Assembly: GCA_035527835.1 (NCBI GenBank) | Contig: DATKZS010000127.1 | Span: 13,986 to 77,985, forward strand | Reading direction: 5' to 3' | DNA from: DATKZS01 sp035527835 [NCBI: bacterium] | Lineage (GTDB): Bacteria; RBG-13-61-14 | Length of the DNA stretch: 64,000 nt | Shown: positions 1 to 8,886 of the stretch, in pieces | How the letters are laid out: each line of letters begins with the position of its first letter | How positions within the stretch are numbered: the stretch's first letter is position 1 | Notes under the pieces: generated by a model | Told to the model about the DNA's origin: nothing | The model's input: the letters and a program-made list of their open reading frames with translations, nothing else | Databases searched by the model: none | Program-made: the position numbers and the translations under genes

Positions 1-195
1 GTCCGATTCGTGATCCAGCCAAGCGGGGCGGTGCGGGGCGTCGAGGTGGCGAAGAGCTCGGGCCACCCGCTGCTCGATCAGGCCGCGGTGGAGATCGTGG
101 AGAACGCCGCGCCGTTTCCGCCGCTGCCGCCGGAGCTGGGAATCTCCGAGCTCCCGGTCAACAGCCCCATCCGGTTCACGTTACGCACGCCGTGA
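1..195 (+). CDS. TonB-family C-terminal domain protein (5' truncated by window)
   Basis: The frame is open from base 1 to the stop at 193-195, so only the last 64 residues are visible. The segment has the TonB/TolA C-terminal pattern: a 'G.V..V.V..SSGHPLLDQAA' stretch, then an 'APFPPLPPEL' proline segment and a terminal 'IRFTLR' strand. In the family this domain contacts the TonB box of outer-membrane receptors and passes energy from ExbBD. The transmembrane anchor and proline-rich linker would lie upstream of the window. Because only the tail is seen, it could be TonB proper or a TonB-domain fusion. Confidence 0.8.
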   Translation, partial: VRFVIQPSGAVRGVEVAKSSGHPLLDQAAVEIVENAAPFPPLPPELGISELPVNSPIRFTLRTP

Positions 196-354
196 CCGGG
201 CGTCTCGCCATGACGTAGATCCGCCGGCCCGGCGGCATCCCAAGATAACACCGCCACTGACCCGGCGGCAACGGATGCCGGCAAGCTGCCGGCGCTACAG
301 CCCCTTGCAACCTCTCTTTCGCGCGGCTACTATAACAGCGCGGAGGCCAAAGAT
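196..354. other. Intergenic with a GCCGGC inverted motif
   Basis: No gene is seen. Bases 272-300 carry 'GCCGGCAAGCTGCCGGC', a short inverted repeat that could act as a terminator or a dispersed repeat. There is no convincing T-run after it. Confidence 0.35.
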
Positions 355-1416
355 ATGGCAAAACAATTGCCGCTCCTGAATGAAAAGGAAATCCCGACCC
401 CGCGCCGCATCTACGAGTACCTGGACCGATACGTGATCGGCCAGGACCGGAGCAAGCGGACGCTGGCCATCGCCGCGTACAACCATTTCAAGCGGCTGCG
501 CTCGAACGCGGCGCCTTCCGTGGATGAAACGCCCATCAAGAAATCGAACGTGCTGATGGTGGGCCCGAGCGGGTGCGGCAAGACCCACCTGGCGCGGAAC
601 CTGTCGCGGGCGCTGGAGGTCCCGTTCGTGGTGGTTGACGCCACGGAGTACACGGAGGCCGGGTATTACGGCAAGGACGTGGAGGTGATGCTGGGCGAGC
701 TCTTGTTCGCGGCGGACCTGGACGTGGATCTGGCCCAGCAGGGCATCGTGTTCGTAGACGAGATAGACAAGATCGCGCGCCGGAACCACGGCGAGCGCAC
801 GGGCGCCGGCTCGCGCGACATCGGGGGCGAGGGCGTGCAGCAGTCGCTATTGAAGCTCCTGGAAGGCGCCACCGTGTTCGTTCCCTACAACATCACGCAG
901 CACTGGTCCAAGCACGACTTCGTGCAGATGGACACCACCAACATCCTCTTCATCTGCGCGGGCACTTTCACGGACATGAAGCGGGGCAAGGCGGGCCGCA
1001 GGATGGGGTTCATGCGGGAGGAGGCGCCGGCGGACGGCGGGATCCCGCGCGAGCAGCGGGTGCAGGTGGAGGACCTGATGGAGTACGGCATGATCACGGA
1101 GTTCCTGGGCCGGGTTCCCATCATCGCCGAGCTCGGCGAGCTCACTCCGGAGCAGTTGGTGCGGGTGATGACCGAGCCGCCGGACTCGATCATCCGGGAG
1201 TACACTCGGCTCCTTATGCTGGACGGCATTGACCTGGAGTTCACCGCGGAGGCCCTGAAATCCATCGCCCGGTTCGCGTCGCGCCGGAAGCTGGGCGCGC
1301 GCGGCCTGCGCACGATCATCGAGGACATCATGCACGACCACATGTTCACGGCGCCGGAGCGGCCGGGCCAGCGCGTGACCATCGCGGAGGACGAGGTCCT
1401 GAAAAAACTCGCCTGA
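355..1416 (+). CDS. ClpX-like AAA+ ATPase lacking the zinc-binding domain
   Basis: AAA+ unfoldase of 353 residues, closest in pattern to ClpX. Visible motifs are Walker A 'GPSGCGKT' (about residue 71), pore loop 'GYYG' (about 104), Walker B 'GIVFVDEIDKIA' (about 130), the ClpX-type 'EFLGRVPII' segment and sensor-2 'GARGLR' (about 321). It differs from standard ClpX in three ways. The N-terminal four-cysteine zinc domain is absent, and the protein starts directly at 'RRIYEYLDRYVIGQD'. The pore loop reads GYYG rather than GYVG. The position of the ClpP-binding IGF loop reads 'RRMGF'. No clpP lies next to it. It is probably a second ClpX-type chaperone, and ClpP partnership is uncertain. Confidence 0.88.
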   Translation: MAKQLPLLNEKEIPTPRRIYEYLDRYVIGQDRSKRTLAIAAYNHFKRLRSNAAPSVDETPIKKSNVLMVGPSGCGKTHLARNLSRALEVPFVVVDATEYTEAGYYGKDVEVMLGELLFAADLDVDLAQQGIVFVDEIDKIARRNHGERTGAGSRDIGGEGVQQSLLKLLEGATVFVPYNITQHWSKHDFVQMDTTNILFICAGTFTDMKRGKAGRRMGFMREEAPADGGIPREQRVQVEDLMEYGMITEFLGRVPIIAELGELTPEQLVRVMTEPPDSIIREYTRLLMLDGIDLEFTAEALKSIARFASRRKLGARGLRTIIEDIMHDHMFTAPERPGQRVTIAEDEVLKKLA

Positions 1417-1450
1417 CCATCAGTGCCGTCCAAAATAAACGGACCAGAGA

Positions 1451-1650
1451 ACCGCCAAGACGCCAAGAACGCCAAGGATTATTTTTTATAAACTCAGGCC
1501 GTCTTCCGGGGAAATAAAATTTTCTTGGCGCTCCCGTCGGCTGGTTCGCCAAGGACGTTCGGGCCGAAGAGATGGAGCTGTCTGCGTCCTAATGCAAAGA
1601 AACAAAAAGATTTGCTTGGCGACCCTTGGCGGTCTTGGCGCCTTGGCGTT
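1451..1650. repeat. Intergenic palindromic repeat, family A (CGCCAAGA units)
   Basis: The left arm at 1451-1477 is three tandem copies of CGCCAAGA/G. The right arm at about 1614-1650 is the complementary TTGGCG series. The roughly 140 bp between them contains another partial TTGGCG copy near 1525. A half copy of the same family lies at 43782-43808. No gene is seen in this stretch. Confidence 0.75.
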
Positions 1651-1686
1651 TTTCTTAGGGCCTATTTTAGATCAGAGCGGCTGACC

Positions 1687-2136
1687 ATGACGATCCGCGA
1701 TCTGTCCCTCTCCGACCTCGACGCCGTCACCGCCATTGACCGCGTCTGCTTCCCGCCGCCCGTCGCCTTTCCCCGCGAGCTCTTCGAAGAATGCCTCGAC
1801 CGCAACGACACCTTAAGCCTCGGCATCGAGCGCGACGGCCGCCTCGCTGCCTTCGCCGTGATCAACCGCTCCGGACCGAGCGCCCTCCAGATCATCACCA
1901 TTGACGTGCTCCCCGAGTTCCGCCGCCAGGGACTGGCCGACGCCCTCATGCAAGAGGCCATGGCCGCGGCGCGCGCGAACGGGATCAAAAGGATCGTGCT
2001 CCAGGCCGCCGTTGACAACGACCCCGCCATCGCCCTCTATAAAAAATGGGGCTTCCGGATCAAGGCGGTGCTGCCCGACTATTACGGCCAGGGCAAGGAC
2101 GCGTTCCTGATGGACAGGGAGATCGGGGAAAAATAG
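1687..2136 (+). CDS. GNAT-family N-acetyltransferase (RimI-like)
   Basis: 149 residues, full length for a single GNAT domain. It shows the order N-terminal 'IRDLSLSDLDAVTAIDR', motif A 'ITIDVLPEFRRQGLADALM' (the acetyl-CoA pyrophosphate loop R-R-Q-G-L-A) and motif B 'VDNDPAIALYKKWGF'. This is typical of RimI-type enzymes that acetylate protein N-termini or small amines. The ATG at 1687 is chosen because upstream codons in the same frame are translated repeat DNA; the RBS is weak. Substrate unknown. It lies alone between two repeat patches. Confidence 0.85.
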   Translation: MTIRDLSLSDLDAVTAIDRVCFPPPVAFPRELFEECLDRNDTLSLGIERDGRLAAFAVINRSGPSALQIITIDVLPEFRRQGLADALMQEAMAAARANGIKRIVLQAAVDNDPAIALYKKWGFRIKAVLPDYYGQGKDAFLMDREIGEK

Positions 2137-2138
2137 TA

Positions 2139-2171
2139 TTAACCGCCGAGACGCAGAGGACGCAGAGAAAT
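2139..2171. repeat. Half copy of palindromic repeat family G (GACGCAGAG units)
   Basis: One arm only, made of GCCGAGAC, GCAGAGGAC and GCAGAG units. The complementary arm is found alone at 54757-54785. Confidence 0.6.
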
Positions 2172-2178
2172 ATATTGA

Positions 2179-4245
2179 TTAAAGAAGACCGATCAGTCCC
2201 ATTTCCAGGAGCGGGTTGAAGGAGTAGCCGGAGGGCGGGGTGAGCAGCACTGAATCGAGGGGCGGCGGGTTTTCGCCGCCTCTAATTTTTTCAGCGTATC
2301 TGCGGAATTCCACGGCGCGTGCGAGCCAGGCGGAGATGAGGCGGCGGTAACGGGTTCGGTTCACTTCCAGGTCCGATTCCCGGTTTTGGGCGAGCCAGCG
2401 GGATTCGAGCAGGGCCAGGCAGCCACAGACGAGCTGGGCCGCGTCGCGGCAGCGGGCCGCGGCGTCTTCCATGAACCGGGAAGCGCTCTCCCCGGCGCCG
2501 GCGGGCCAGCCGGATTTGAGGAAAGCGGCCAGGGAGAGCTTTCTGGCCAGGAGTTCGATCTGGAGCGCGGCGAGATGGTGGTCGAGCCAGAGACGGCGGC
2601 GCGGAGTGTCGCGCTCTTCCAGTTGCGCGAGAATGTCGCGCGCCTTTCGGATGACTTCCTTAAGCTCGGCCGCGGCCGCTGAGTAATCCTTGACCGTGGC
2701 GTCGGAAAAGGCGGTGCTGAGCGGCTCGGCGAAGAAGAGGAGGAAGCCGACGCCGGCCATGCCCGCGGGGCCTTTCAGGATCGAGTTCACGCGGTCGAGC
2801 GTAAGCGCGAGCCCGGCGGCGAGGCCGTCACGGTCGCGGAACACGGTCCCGGCATAGGCGCGGCCGATGTCGGCGGCTGGATCGGGGGAGTCCTCCCAGG
2901 CATGGCGCGCGGCGCAGGCCAGCGGATACGTCTCCAGGCCGGTCAGGTTCATGTGGCCCATGTCGCCCCAGATGGTCAGCATTATGCCCTCGGCGCCCAT
3001 TTTCTTGGCGAGCGGAATGAAGCTTTCATGGTTCGCGCGCATCACGGCGAGGTCCGGGAAAATTTTCATCAGGCTCCACGACGAGGTACAGGCGTAAAAG
3101 GGGAGGCCGGCCGAGGCGATGGCTTCGAGGCCGGGCCGGTAGTGGTCCGGGTCTTCCAGGTTGCCGGAGCCGTAGAGCCAGTGGCAGAGCACGAGGTCTT
3201 GGGGCAGGTCGGGGATGATCTCGGGATGGGCCACGACGGCGTCGGCCCAGGCCATCATGGTCCGGCCGCGGTCCTGGATCATGCCGTGCAGCCGGATGAG
3301 ATGATCGCGCACCACGGCGCCCAGCGTGCGGCCGCCGAAGCGGGCGGGATCGTGCTTCTTCATGATGTCGAACGGCTCGTCGCAGCCGGCGTGGAAGAGG
3401 GACGAGCGGGTGGCGCTGATCTGGGTGTCGTAAAGGTCGGCGAGCAACTCGTACGTCCCGGCCTTGGCCGGGTCGAGCGACCACAGCAGCTCGGAGTCAT
3501 AGGCCAGACCGCGGTATTCGGGCAATGACACGATGCCGCGCAGGTGGCCGAGCGACTGCTGAAACGGGATGATCTCGACGCAGCGGTCATGCGCGTAGTT
3601 GTCAAGCTCCTTGAGTTCCGAGGGCACGAGCGCGCCACGTCCGGCCCCGATCTCGGGCCGGGCCGGGCAGTCCATGACGTGCTCGATGTTGAAGAGGAGC
3701 TGGTTGTACTTGAGCGCGACGATCAGGTCCGTGAACTCCTTGAGCGCCGAGAGCCTGGGCACGCGGCCGCGCGAGATGTCGAGCAGGACCGCGCGGGAGG
3801 GCAGCGCCGGCCGGTCCTGGATGCGAACGCACGGCAGCGCTCCTTCGGAGACCAGTCCGGCCAGGGTGAGCGCGCCGTAGAACAGGCCCGGCTCGCCGCC
3901 GGCCATGACCGCGGCCGCGCCGTCTCCGGCCTCGATCACGTACGCCTGCTCGCGGACGCGCGCGTCGCTGATTGCGGTCAAAAGATCGTTGAGCGCGCGG
4001 CCCAGGCGGGTCAGGGCGGAGATTTTCGGCCGGCCGATGATCAGGGCGCGCGGGCCGGCGGGCTCGACCGCCGGACTCACGGCCAGGCCGGCGGCCGCGA
4101 GCGGCCCCAGCAGCGCGGCAGGGTCCCTTGCGTAGCCGGTGAGCTTGACGGGCGCGTCGCGCGGGACCGGGACGCTCCCCGGCCGCGCCTCCGCGAAAAA
4201 CGGCGCGGGCAGGATGAGCGATGCGGGACCGGCCGCGGGCGCCAT
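2179..4245 (-). CDS. Glycoside hydrolase family 20-like beta-N-acetylhexosaminidase
   Basis: 688 residues with a GH20 layout: an N-terminal alpha/beta domain (about 1-140), then a TIM barrel beginning 'RAVLLDISRGRVP' and holding the catalytic 'HAGCDEP' (H-x-G-x-D-E, Asp-Glu pair at about residue 290). A helical C-terminal part is rich in Glu and Arg. GH20 enzymes release N-acetylglucosamine or N-acetylgalactosamine by substrate-assisted catalysis. No signal peptide is evident, so it is probably cytoplasmic and resembles the hexosaminidase-D branch. The ATG follows the TetR stop codon directly, so the two are likely co-translated. Confidence 0.82.
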   Translation of the reverse strand: MAPAAGPASLILPAPFFAEARPGSVPVPRDAPVKLTGYARDPAALLGPLAAAGLAVSPAVEPAGPRALIIGRPKISALTRLGRALNDLLTAISDARVREQAYVIEAGDGAAAVMAGGEPGLFYGALTLAGLVSEGALPCVRIQDRPALPSRAVLLDISRGRVPRLSALKEFTDLIVALKYNQLLFNIEHVMDCPARPEIGAGRGALVPSELKELDNYAHDRCVEIIPFQQSLGHLRGIVSLPEYRGLAYDSELLWSLDPAKAGTYELLADLYDTQISATRSSLFHAGCDEPFDIMKKHDPARFGGRTLGAVVRDHLIRLHGMIQDRGRTMMAWADAVVAHPEIIPDLPQDLVLCHWLYGSGNLEDPDHYRPGLEAIASAGLPFYACTSSWSLMKIFPDLAVMRANHESFIPLAKKMGAEGIMLTIWGDMGHMNLTGLETYPLACAARHAWEDSPDPAADIGRAYAGTVFRDRDGLAAGLALTLDRVNSILKGPAGMAGVGFLLFFAEPLSTAFSDATVKDYSAAAAELKEVIRKARDILAQLEERDTPRRRLWLDHHLAALQIELLARKLSLAAFLKSGWPAGAGESASRFMEDAAARCRDAAQLVCGCLALLESRWLAQNRESDLEVNRTRYRRLISAWLARAVEFRRYAEKIRGGENPPPLDSVLLTPPSGYSFNPLLEMGLIGLL

Positions 4246-4899
4246 TTATTTTTTCTTCTTTTTCGGCGGCCGGGCCGGCTTGCCGGAGAGGGCTTTGCCG
4301 GCGAGAAGGGGGTCCACGAGGATGCCGCGGGTGGAATAGGAGATGAGCTCATCCACCAGTTGCTCGGTGGACATGTCGAGCGATCCGCCGCGCGCGGCGT
4401 GGTACATGACCTCCTTGACGCTGCCGACCACGTGGCGGGCGGTGAGCCCGGCGTTGATGTCCTTCCTCACCAGTCCCATCTCCTGGCCGAGCCGGAAGGC
4501 GCGCTCGGTGATTTTGGTGATGCCCTCGTAGAACTCGCGGATCTTGCGGTCAAAGTCCTGGTCCAGGCCCATGGCGTGGTTGTAGAGGATCTGGGTCAGC
4601 TCGCGCTCCTCGATCAGGATGGTGGCGATGCGCAGGAAGTTGGCGCGGATCTGCTCGGTCCAGGGCGGACTGCCCGGCGACAGGTCCACCAGCTTCATGC
4701 AATGGATCAGCCGCACCGTGAGCACGTCCACCAGCTCCGAGAAAATCTCGCGCTTGCCGTCGAAGTAGAGGTAAAAGGTCCCGCGGGCGATGTCCGCGGC
4801 CTCGATGATGTCGGTGATGCTGGCCTGGTGATAGCCCTTGGCCGCGAACACGGAGGTCGCGGCACGGAGGATCTGCTCGCGGCGCAGCTCAGGTTTCAT
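4246..4899 (-). CDS. TetR/AcrR-family transcriptional regulator
   Basis: 217 residues. The N-terminus is a TetR helix-turn-helix: 'RREQILRAATSVFAAKGYH', then 'ITDIIEAADIARGTFYLYF' (about 8-50). The C-terminal ligand domain ends in a lysine-rich tail. The start is set at 4899, two bases after the stop of the acyl-CoA synthetase, so the genes are coupled. A regulator embedded in a fatty-acid activation operon probably senses an acyl-CoA and represses the operon, as FadR/PsrA-type TetR proteins do. That role is inference from context. Confidence 0.9.
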   Translation of the reverse strand: MKPELRREQILRAATSVFAAKGYHQASITDIIEAADIARGTFYLYFDGKREIFSELVDVLTVRLIHCMKLVDLSPGSPPWTEQIRANFLRIATILIEERELTQILYNHAMGLDQDFDRKIREFYEGITKITERAFRLGQEMGLVRKDINAGLTARHVVGSVKEVMYHAARGGSLDMSTEQLVDELISYSTRGILVDPLLAGKALSGKPARPPKKKKK

Positions 4900-4901
4900 G
4901 G

Positions 4902-6437
4902 TCAATCTCCCGACCCGATGGTGCCTCCGAACTGGTCTTTGAGGTCTTTTTTCTTGATCTTGCCCATGCTGGACTTGGGGAGGATCTGGGTGAAGACCAC
5001 GCGCTTGGGGACCTGGAAGGGGGCGAGGTTGTCCATGCAATACTGGATCAGGGTTTCCGCCGTGATCGGCGATCCCGGTTTCTTGACCACCACCGCGGCG
5101 ATCTCCTCGCCGTAAACCTCGTCGGGCACGCCGATAACCGCGGCCTCGACCACGGCGGGATGGGCGCGGAGCACGCGCTCCACGTCCGCGGGATAGACGT
5201 TGACGCCTCCCCTGATGATCATGTCCTTGAGCCTTCCGGTGAGGTAGAGGTATCCGTCTTCGTCGAGGTATCCGAGGTCTCCGGTATGGAGCCATCCGTC
5301 CCTGATGACGGCGGCGGTTTCGTCGGGTCTTTTGTAATATCCGGCCATGACGTGGGGCCCTCTGGTGCAGACCTCACCGACCTCGCCGGGTCCGAGGGCG
5401 CGGTCGCGGTCGTCCATCACGCGGATCTCCTGGTTCTCGATGCTCTGGCCCACGGAGCGGTCTCGGATCTCGCGGTCGGGCCGGGTCACGCTGACGCCGG
5501 GGCTTGCCTCGGTGAGTCCGTAGGCCTCCAGCACCTGGATGCGCGGATAGGCCGCCGCCATTCTCTCGCGCAGCTTGAGGGTGAGCGGCGAGCCGCCGGA
5601 GACGATGCGGGTAAGGCTCGAAAGGTCATGCTTGTCGCGGTCGGGGACCTCCAGCATGAAGGCCATCATGGTCGGGACCAGCGCCGTGCTCTGGACCTTG
5701 TGTTTCTCGATCACGCGGAAGGTCTCGACCGGGTCGAAGCGCGGCATCAGCACCACCTGCATGCCGTAGACCAGGGCGGCGAGCCAGGCGGTGATGCCGA
5801 AGGAATGGTTGAGCGGCAGGGCGAGGAGGTTGACGTCGCCCTGCCGGAGTCCCTGGGAGCGGGCGCCGTTGATGGCGCTGCTGTAGAGGTTCATGTGCGA
5901 GAGCATGACGCCCTTGGGGCTGCCGGTGGTGCCGGAGGTGTAGAGCAACAGCGCGATCTCGTCGGGCTCGCAGTCGCGGGCCTCGAAGCCGGCGGGGCCG
6001 CCGCTGGGGAGGTCGTCCCACGAGGTCCAGCTCTCTTGGGCCGGTCCTTTGCCGATGACCACGCGGTGCGCGATGCCGCGCGTTTCCTTGACCGGCTCCT
6101 GGATCCGGTCAATAAAGGCGCGCTGCGCGATCAGGGTGGAAGGCTCGGCGTCGTTCAGGATGAGCGCGAGCTCGGGCGGCCGGAGGCTCAGGACCACGGG
6201 CATGGCCCAGGCGCCCAGCTTGAAGCAGGCGAACATGGCCACGATGACCTCCGGCGAGTTGCCCGTGACCAGGGCCACGCGGTCGCCGGGCTTCACGCCC
6301 ATCCTGGCCAGGCCCGCGGCCACGCCGTTGATCTCGCGCATGAGCTCCGCGTTCGTGATGTCCCTGCCCCCGAAATGAAGCAGCGGATACTCGCCGAAGC
6401 GGTTGATGTTGTCCTTGAGCAGCTCGGAAAGGTTCAT
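4902..6437 (-). CDS. AMP-dependent acyl-CoA synthetase (long-chain fatty acid-CoA ligase type)
   Basis: 511 residues, an ANL-superfamily adenylating enzyme. It has the P-loop 'LLYTSGTTGSPKG' (about 167), the A5 motif 'YGLTEASP', the 'TGDLGYLDEDGYLYLTGR' hinge region (about 395) and a C-terminal 'PKSSMGKIKKKDL' with the catalytic lysine. It activates a carboxylate to acyl-AMP, then acyl-CoA. It lies upstream of TetR and downstream of the acyl-CoA dehydrogenase on the same strand, which supports fatty-acid or aryl-acid degradation. Chain length cannot be read from sequence. Confidence 0.92.
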   Translation of the reverse strand: MNLSELLKDNINRFGEYPLLHFGGRDITNAELMREINGVAAGLARMGVKPGDRVALVTGNSPEVIVAMFACFKLGAWAMPVVLSLRPPELALILNDAEPSTLIAQRAFIDRIQEPVKETRGIAHRVVIGKGPAQESWTSWDDLPSGGPAGFEARDCEPDEIALLLYTSGTTGSPKGVMLSHMNLYSSAINGARSQGLRQGDVNLLALPLNHSFGITAWLAALVYGMQVVLMPRFDPVETFRVIEKHKVQSTALVPTMMAFMLEVPDRDKHDLSSLTRIVSGGSPLTLKLRERMAAAYPRIQVLEAYGLTEASPGVSVTRPDREIRDRSVGQSIENQEIRVMDDRDRALGPGEVGEVCTRGPHVMAGYYKRPDETAAVIRDGWLHTGDLGYLDEDGYLYLTGRLKDMIIRGGVNVYPADVERVLRAHPAVVEAAVIGVPDEVYGEEIAAVVVKKPGSPITAETLIQYCMDNLAPFQVPKRVVFTQILPKSSMGKIKKKDLKDQFGGTIGSGD

Positions 6438-6632
6438 GGTCTTGCCTTTGTTCCATGCCGGGTCATTCTCTTTCGTCCAAGGTGAGCTGCCCGGCGCATA
6501 TCAGTTCCGGGAGGGATGGTCGAGCTTCATGCGTCGCTAGGGGACTGTCGAAATGTCCCTCCGGGACGGAATGAAGGATATGTTATTGAACACGGTTTGC
6601 AATGTCAATCTCATGGCACCCGCCACCCGCTC

Positions 6633-7841
6633 CTATCTGTTGCCCGGCCCCGCCGCGAACGGGCTCGGCCCCGCGAAGAGGGGGCTCAGTTCGAGGGGGT
6701 CCATTTTCATGAGCTGGCGGGCCATGATCATCATCTGGATCTGGCTGGTGCCGGCGCCGATCTCCATGAGCTTGGCGTCGCGCATGAAGCGCTCGACCTT
6801 GTACTCCTTCATATAGCCATAGCCGCCCATGATCTGGATGGCGTCGAGGGCAACGGAGGTCGCGGATTCGGTGGAGTAGAGCTTGGCGGCGCTGGCGGTC
6901 GCGGAGATGTCCAGACCCTTTTCCTCCATCTGGGCCAGGGTGAAGAGCAGGGAGTAGGAGATGAGGAGCTTCTGCCACATGCGGGCGAGCATGAACTGGA
7001 TGCCCTGGAACCGGATGATGGGCTTGCCGAACTGGACGCGCTCCTTGGCGAACTTGACGGCCTCCTCGAGGCAGCGCTCCATGATGCCGATCATCAGGGT
7101 CGGGGTATGGGCGCGCTCGTGGTTAAGGTTGTTCAGCGCGTACCAGAAGCCCTTGCCCTCCTCTCCCAGCAGGTGGGACCTGGGGACGCGGACGTCCTCC
7201 ATGTAGATGGCGCCGGTGGGGGACGCGCGGTGGCCCATCTTGTCGAAGGGCTCGGAGGTGGTGAGTCCCTCCATGCCGCGCTCGACCACGAAAGCGGAGA
7301 TGCCGGCGGGGGCCTTGGCGTAGATGACCATGACGTCGGCGAAGGGGGCGTTGGAGATGAAGGTCTTCTGGCCGTTGAGAACGTAATGGCCGCCGTCGGG
7401 CCGGGCGGTGGTCTTGAGGCTCTGCACGTCGGAGCCGGCGTCGGGCTCGGTCAGGCCCCACGCTCCGATCTTGTCGCCGCGGTAGATGGGCAGGGCCCAG
7501 CGCTCGATCTGCTCGCGGGCGCCGATGAAGGAGATGGCGTAGCCGGCGAGCTCGAGGCTCGCTCCCATGGTGAGGCAGAAGCCGGGGCAGACCTTGGCGG
7601 CCTCGATGGTGATAAGGGCGCGGGTGAAGGACTCTCCGCTTTTCTTGTACTCATTGAGGTCCTCCACGGTCTGAAGCGCGCCGGTGCCGTAGATTTCGTG
7701 GAGGAACTTTTTCATGATGTCGTAGGGGAGCATCTTGTGCTCGTCCAGGAGGTCGGTCACGGGCTCGAGCTCGCGCGCGCAGAACTTGCGGGTCATCTCG
7801 CGGATGAGTCTTTGTTCGGGGGTCAGCTCGATACTGAACAT
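6633..7841 (-). CDS. Acyl-CoA dehydrogenase
   Basis: 402 residues, full length for the flavoprotein family that makes the alpha,beta-double bond in acyl-CoA and passes electrons to ETF. Motifs are 'WALPIYRGDKIGAWGLTEPDAGSD' region (about 125; substrate and FAD contacts), 'QIMGGYGYMKEYKVERFMRD' (FAD adenine) and 'KLMEIGAGTSQIQ'. The Glu in the last motif is at the catalytic-base position. The RBS AAGGAG lies 5 bp before the ATG. With the synthetase 195 bp downstream it forms a beta-oxidation entry pair. Confidence 0.93.
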   Translation of the reverse strand: MFSIELTPEQRLIREMTRKFCARELEPVTDLLDEHKMLPYDIMKKFLHEIYGTGALQTVEDLNEYKKSGESFTRALITIEAAKVCPGFCLTMGASLELAGYAISFIGAREQIERWALPIYRGDKIGAWGLTEPDAGSDVQSLKTTARPDGGHYVLNGQKTFISNAPFADVMVIYAKAPAGISAFVVERGMEGLTTSEPFDKMGHRASPTGAIYMEDVRVPRSHLLGEEGKGFWYALNNLNHERAHTPTLMIGIMERCLEEAVKFAKERVQFGKPIIRFQGIQFMLARMWQKLLISYSLLFTLAQMEEKGLDISATASAAKLYSTESATSVALDAIQIMGGYGYMKEYKVERFMRDAKLMEIGAGTSQIQMMIMARQLMKMDPLELSPLFAGPSPFAAGPGNR

Positions 7842-7936
7842 GGCATCTCCTTTTCCGGCGCGTGGGCCGACCGATGAGTTACGTCCTTTTTCTTATAGCG
7901 CACCCGGGGGGAGATGCCAAGCTATTGTAAACGTAA

Positions 7937-7965
7937 AGGCCCGCCGCGGGGGACGCGGCGGGCCT
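7937..7965 (-). terminator. Rho-independent terminator after CarD
   Basis: A 12-bp perfect GC stem (7937-7948 with 7954-7965) with a 5-nt loop is followed on the minus strand by TTTACGTTTAC. It sits 27 bp past the CarD stop and separates CarD from the acyl-CoA dehydrogenase. Confidence 0.85.
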
Positions 7966-7992
7966 GTGATGGCTGATGGGCCGGGCCTCAAG

Positions 7993-8475
7993 TCAGCAGT
8001 TGAAGATCCTCTCGATTTCCTTTTCGATGTGCTGCTCGTCGGTATGCTTGGCAATGGATAGTTCCTTGATGAGGAGGCTGCGGGCGAGGTCGAGGACTTT
8101 TCTTTCTCCGAAGGACAGCTCCTTGTCGAGCTTGAGGAGGTAGAGGTCGCGGAGGACTTCGGCGATTTCGTAGACGCACCCGGTCTTGATTTTCTCCATG
8201 TACTGGCGGTGTCTTCGGTTCCAGGTCTGGGAGCAGCCGCGGGTCCTTTTTTTCTTGAGGATGCGGTAGACTTCGAGGACCTCCTTGCGATCGATGACGC
8301 CCCGGAGTCCGACGCTGGATACGTTGTCCTGAGGCACCATGATGGTCATGTCGTTGTCAAGCAGGCGGAGGATGTAAAAGGTCTGGATGGTGCCGGAGAT
8401 TTCCTTGTTCTCGATTTTTTCCACTACCGTGACGCCATGCGCCGGATACACGGCCACATCACCGATATTGAACAT
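7993..8475 (-). CDS. CarD-family transcription regulator
   Basis: 160 residues. The N-terminal RNA-polymerase interaction domain reads 'FNIGDVAVYPAHGVTVVEKI' (Tudor-like, about 1-65). The C-terminal helical DNA-binding part contains 'RGCSQTWNRRHRQYMEKIKTG' type residues and 'LSFGERKVLDLARSLL'. CarD/CdnL proteins bind the polymerase beta subunit and stabilise open promoter complexes, notably at rRNA promoters. It is monocistronic, with a near-perfect promoter about 410 bp upstream and a strong terminator downstream. Confidence 0.93.
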   Translation of the reverse strand: MFNIGDVAVYPAHGVTVVEKIENKEISGTIQTFYILRLLDNDMTIMVPQDNVSSVGLRGVIDRKEVLEVYRILKKKRTRGCSQTWNRRHRQYMEKIKTGCVYEIAEVLRDLYLLKLDKELSFGERKVLDLARSLLIKELSIAKHTDEQHIEKEIERIFNC

Positions 8476-8886
8476 GTAACCCCCCTTTGCTTTTGGTTGA
8501 CCGATTTCCTAAGGCCCGAAACGGGACCCGACCACGAAACCTGAAAAAACGGCGGGGGCCGCTGTTACCATGGAAGCTGACCACTTGTGGTCACGATGGC
8601 TTGCGGACGGGGCAGCGGGAGGAACATGGCCGGCGCCGGCGGCTTGATGACGCCGGGGCGGCATGAGCGAGTGGGCACGGAGGATGGAGTTCATATATCT
8701 CATCCGCTTTTAATTTGTCTCGAAGTACTTTATCCGGAGGTCCTTGGCCTGGCTTTGGGAAAGACTGATTCAGTTGTCCGCGTTGGCGGACGGCGCTTGG
8801 TCTTAGTGATCTGGATCAGTTGTCAGCGTGGAGCTTGGAGCATCGGGAAAAACAGCATGGGAGCCAAGGCTTCTAATCTATTTTTA
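8476..8886 (-). other. Long 5' leader of CarD
   Basis: About 400 nt lie between the consensus promoter (8887-8916) and the CarD start. The leader holds a GTCCGC/GCGGAC hairpin (about 8777-8792), a 14-bp perfect palindrome GACCACTTGTGGTC at 8579-8592, and a 64-codon open frame (8509-8703, minus) ending 33 nt before CarD. That frame has no clear RBS and no recognisable domain, so I do not call it a gene. The leader could be regulatory RNA or could hold a second promoter. Confidence 0.5.

Noticed and set aside
3544-5115. A 523-codon plus-strand frame across GH20, TetR and the synthetase
   Set aside because: It crosses three well-supported minus-strand genes and shows no fold pattern.
6516-7877. 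A 453-codon plus-strand frame opposite the acyl-CoA dehydrogenase
   Set aside because: Shadow of a GC-rich gene; no domain, no RBS.
8509-8703. A 64-codon frame in the carD leader as a gene
   Set aside because: No clear RBS and no recognisable pattern; kept only as part of the leader description.
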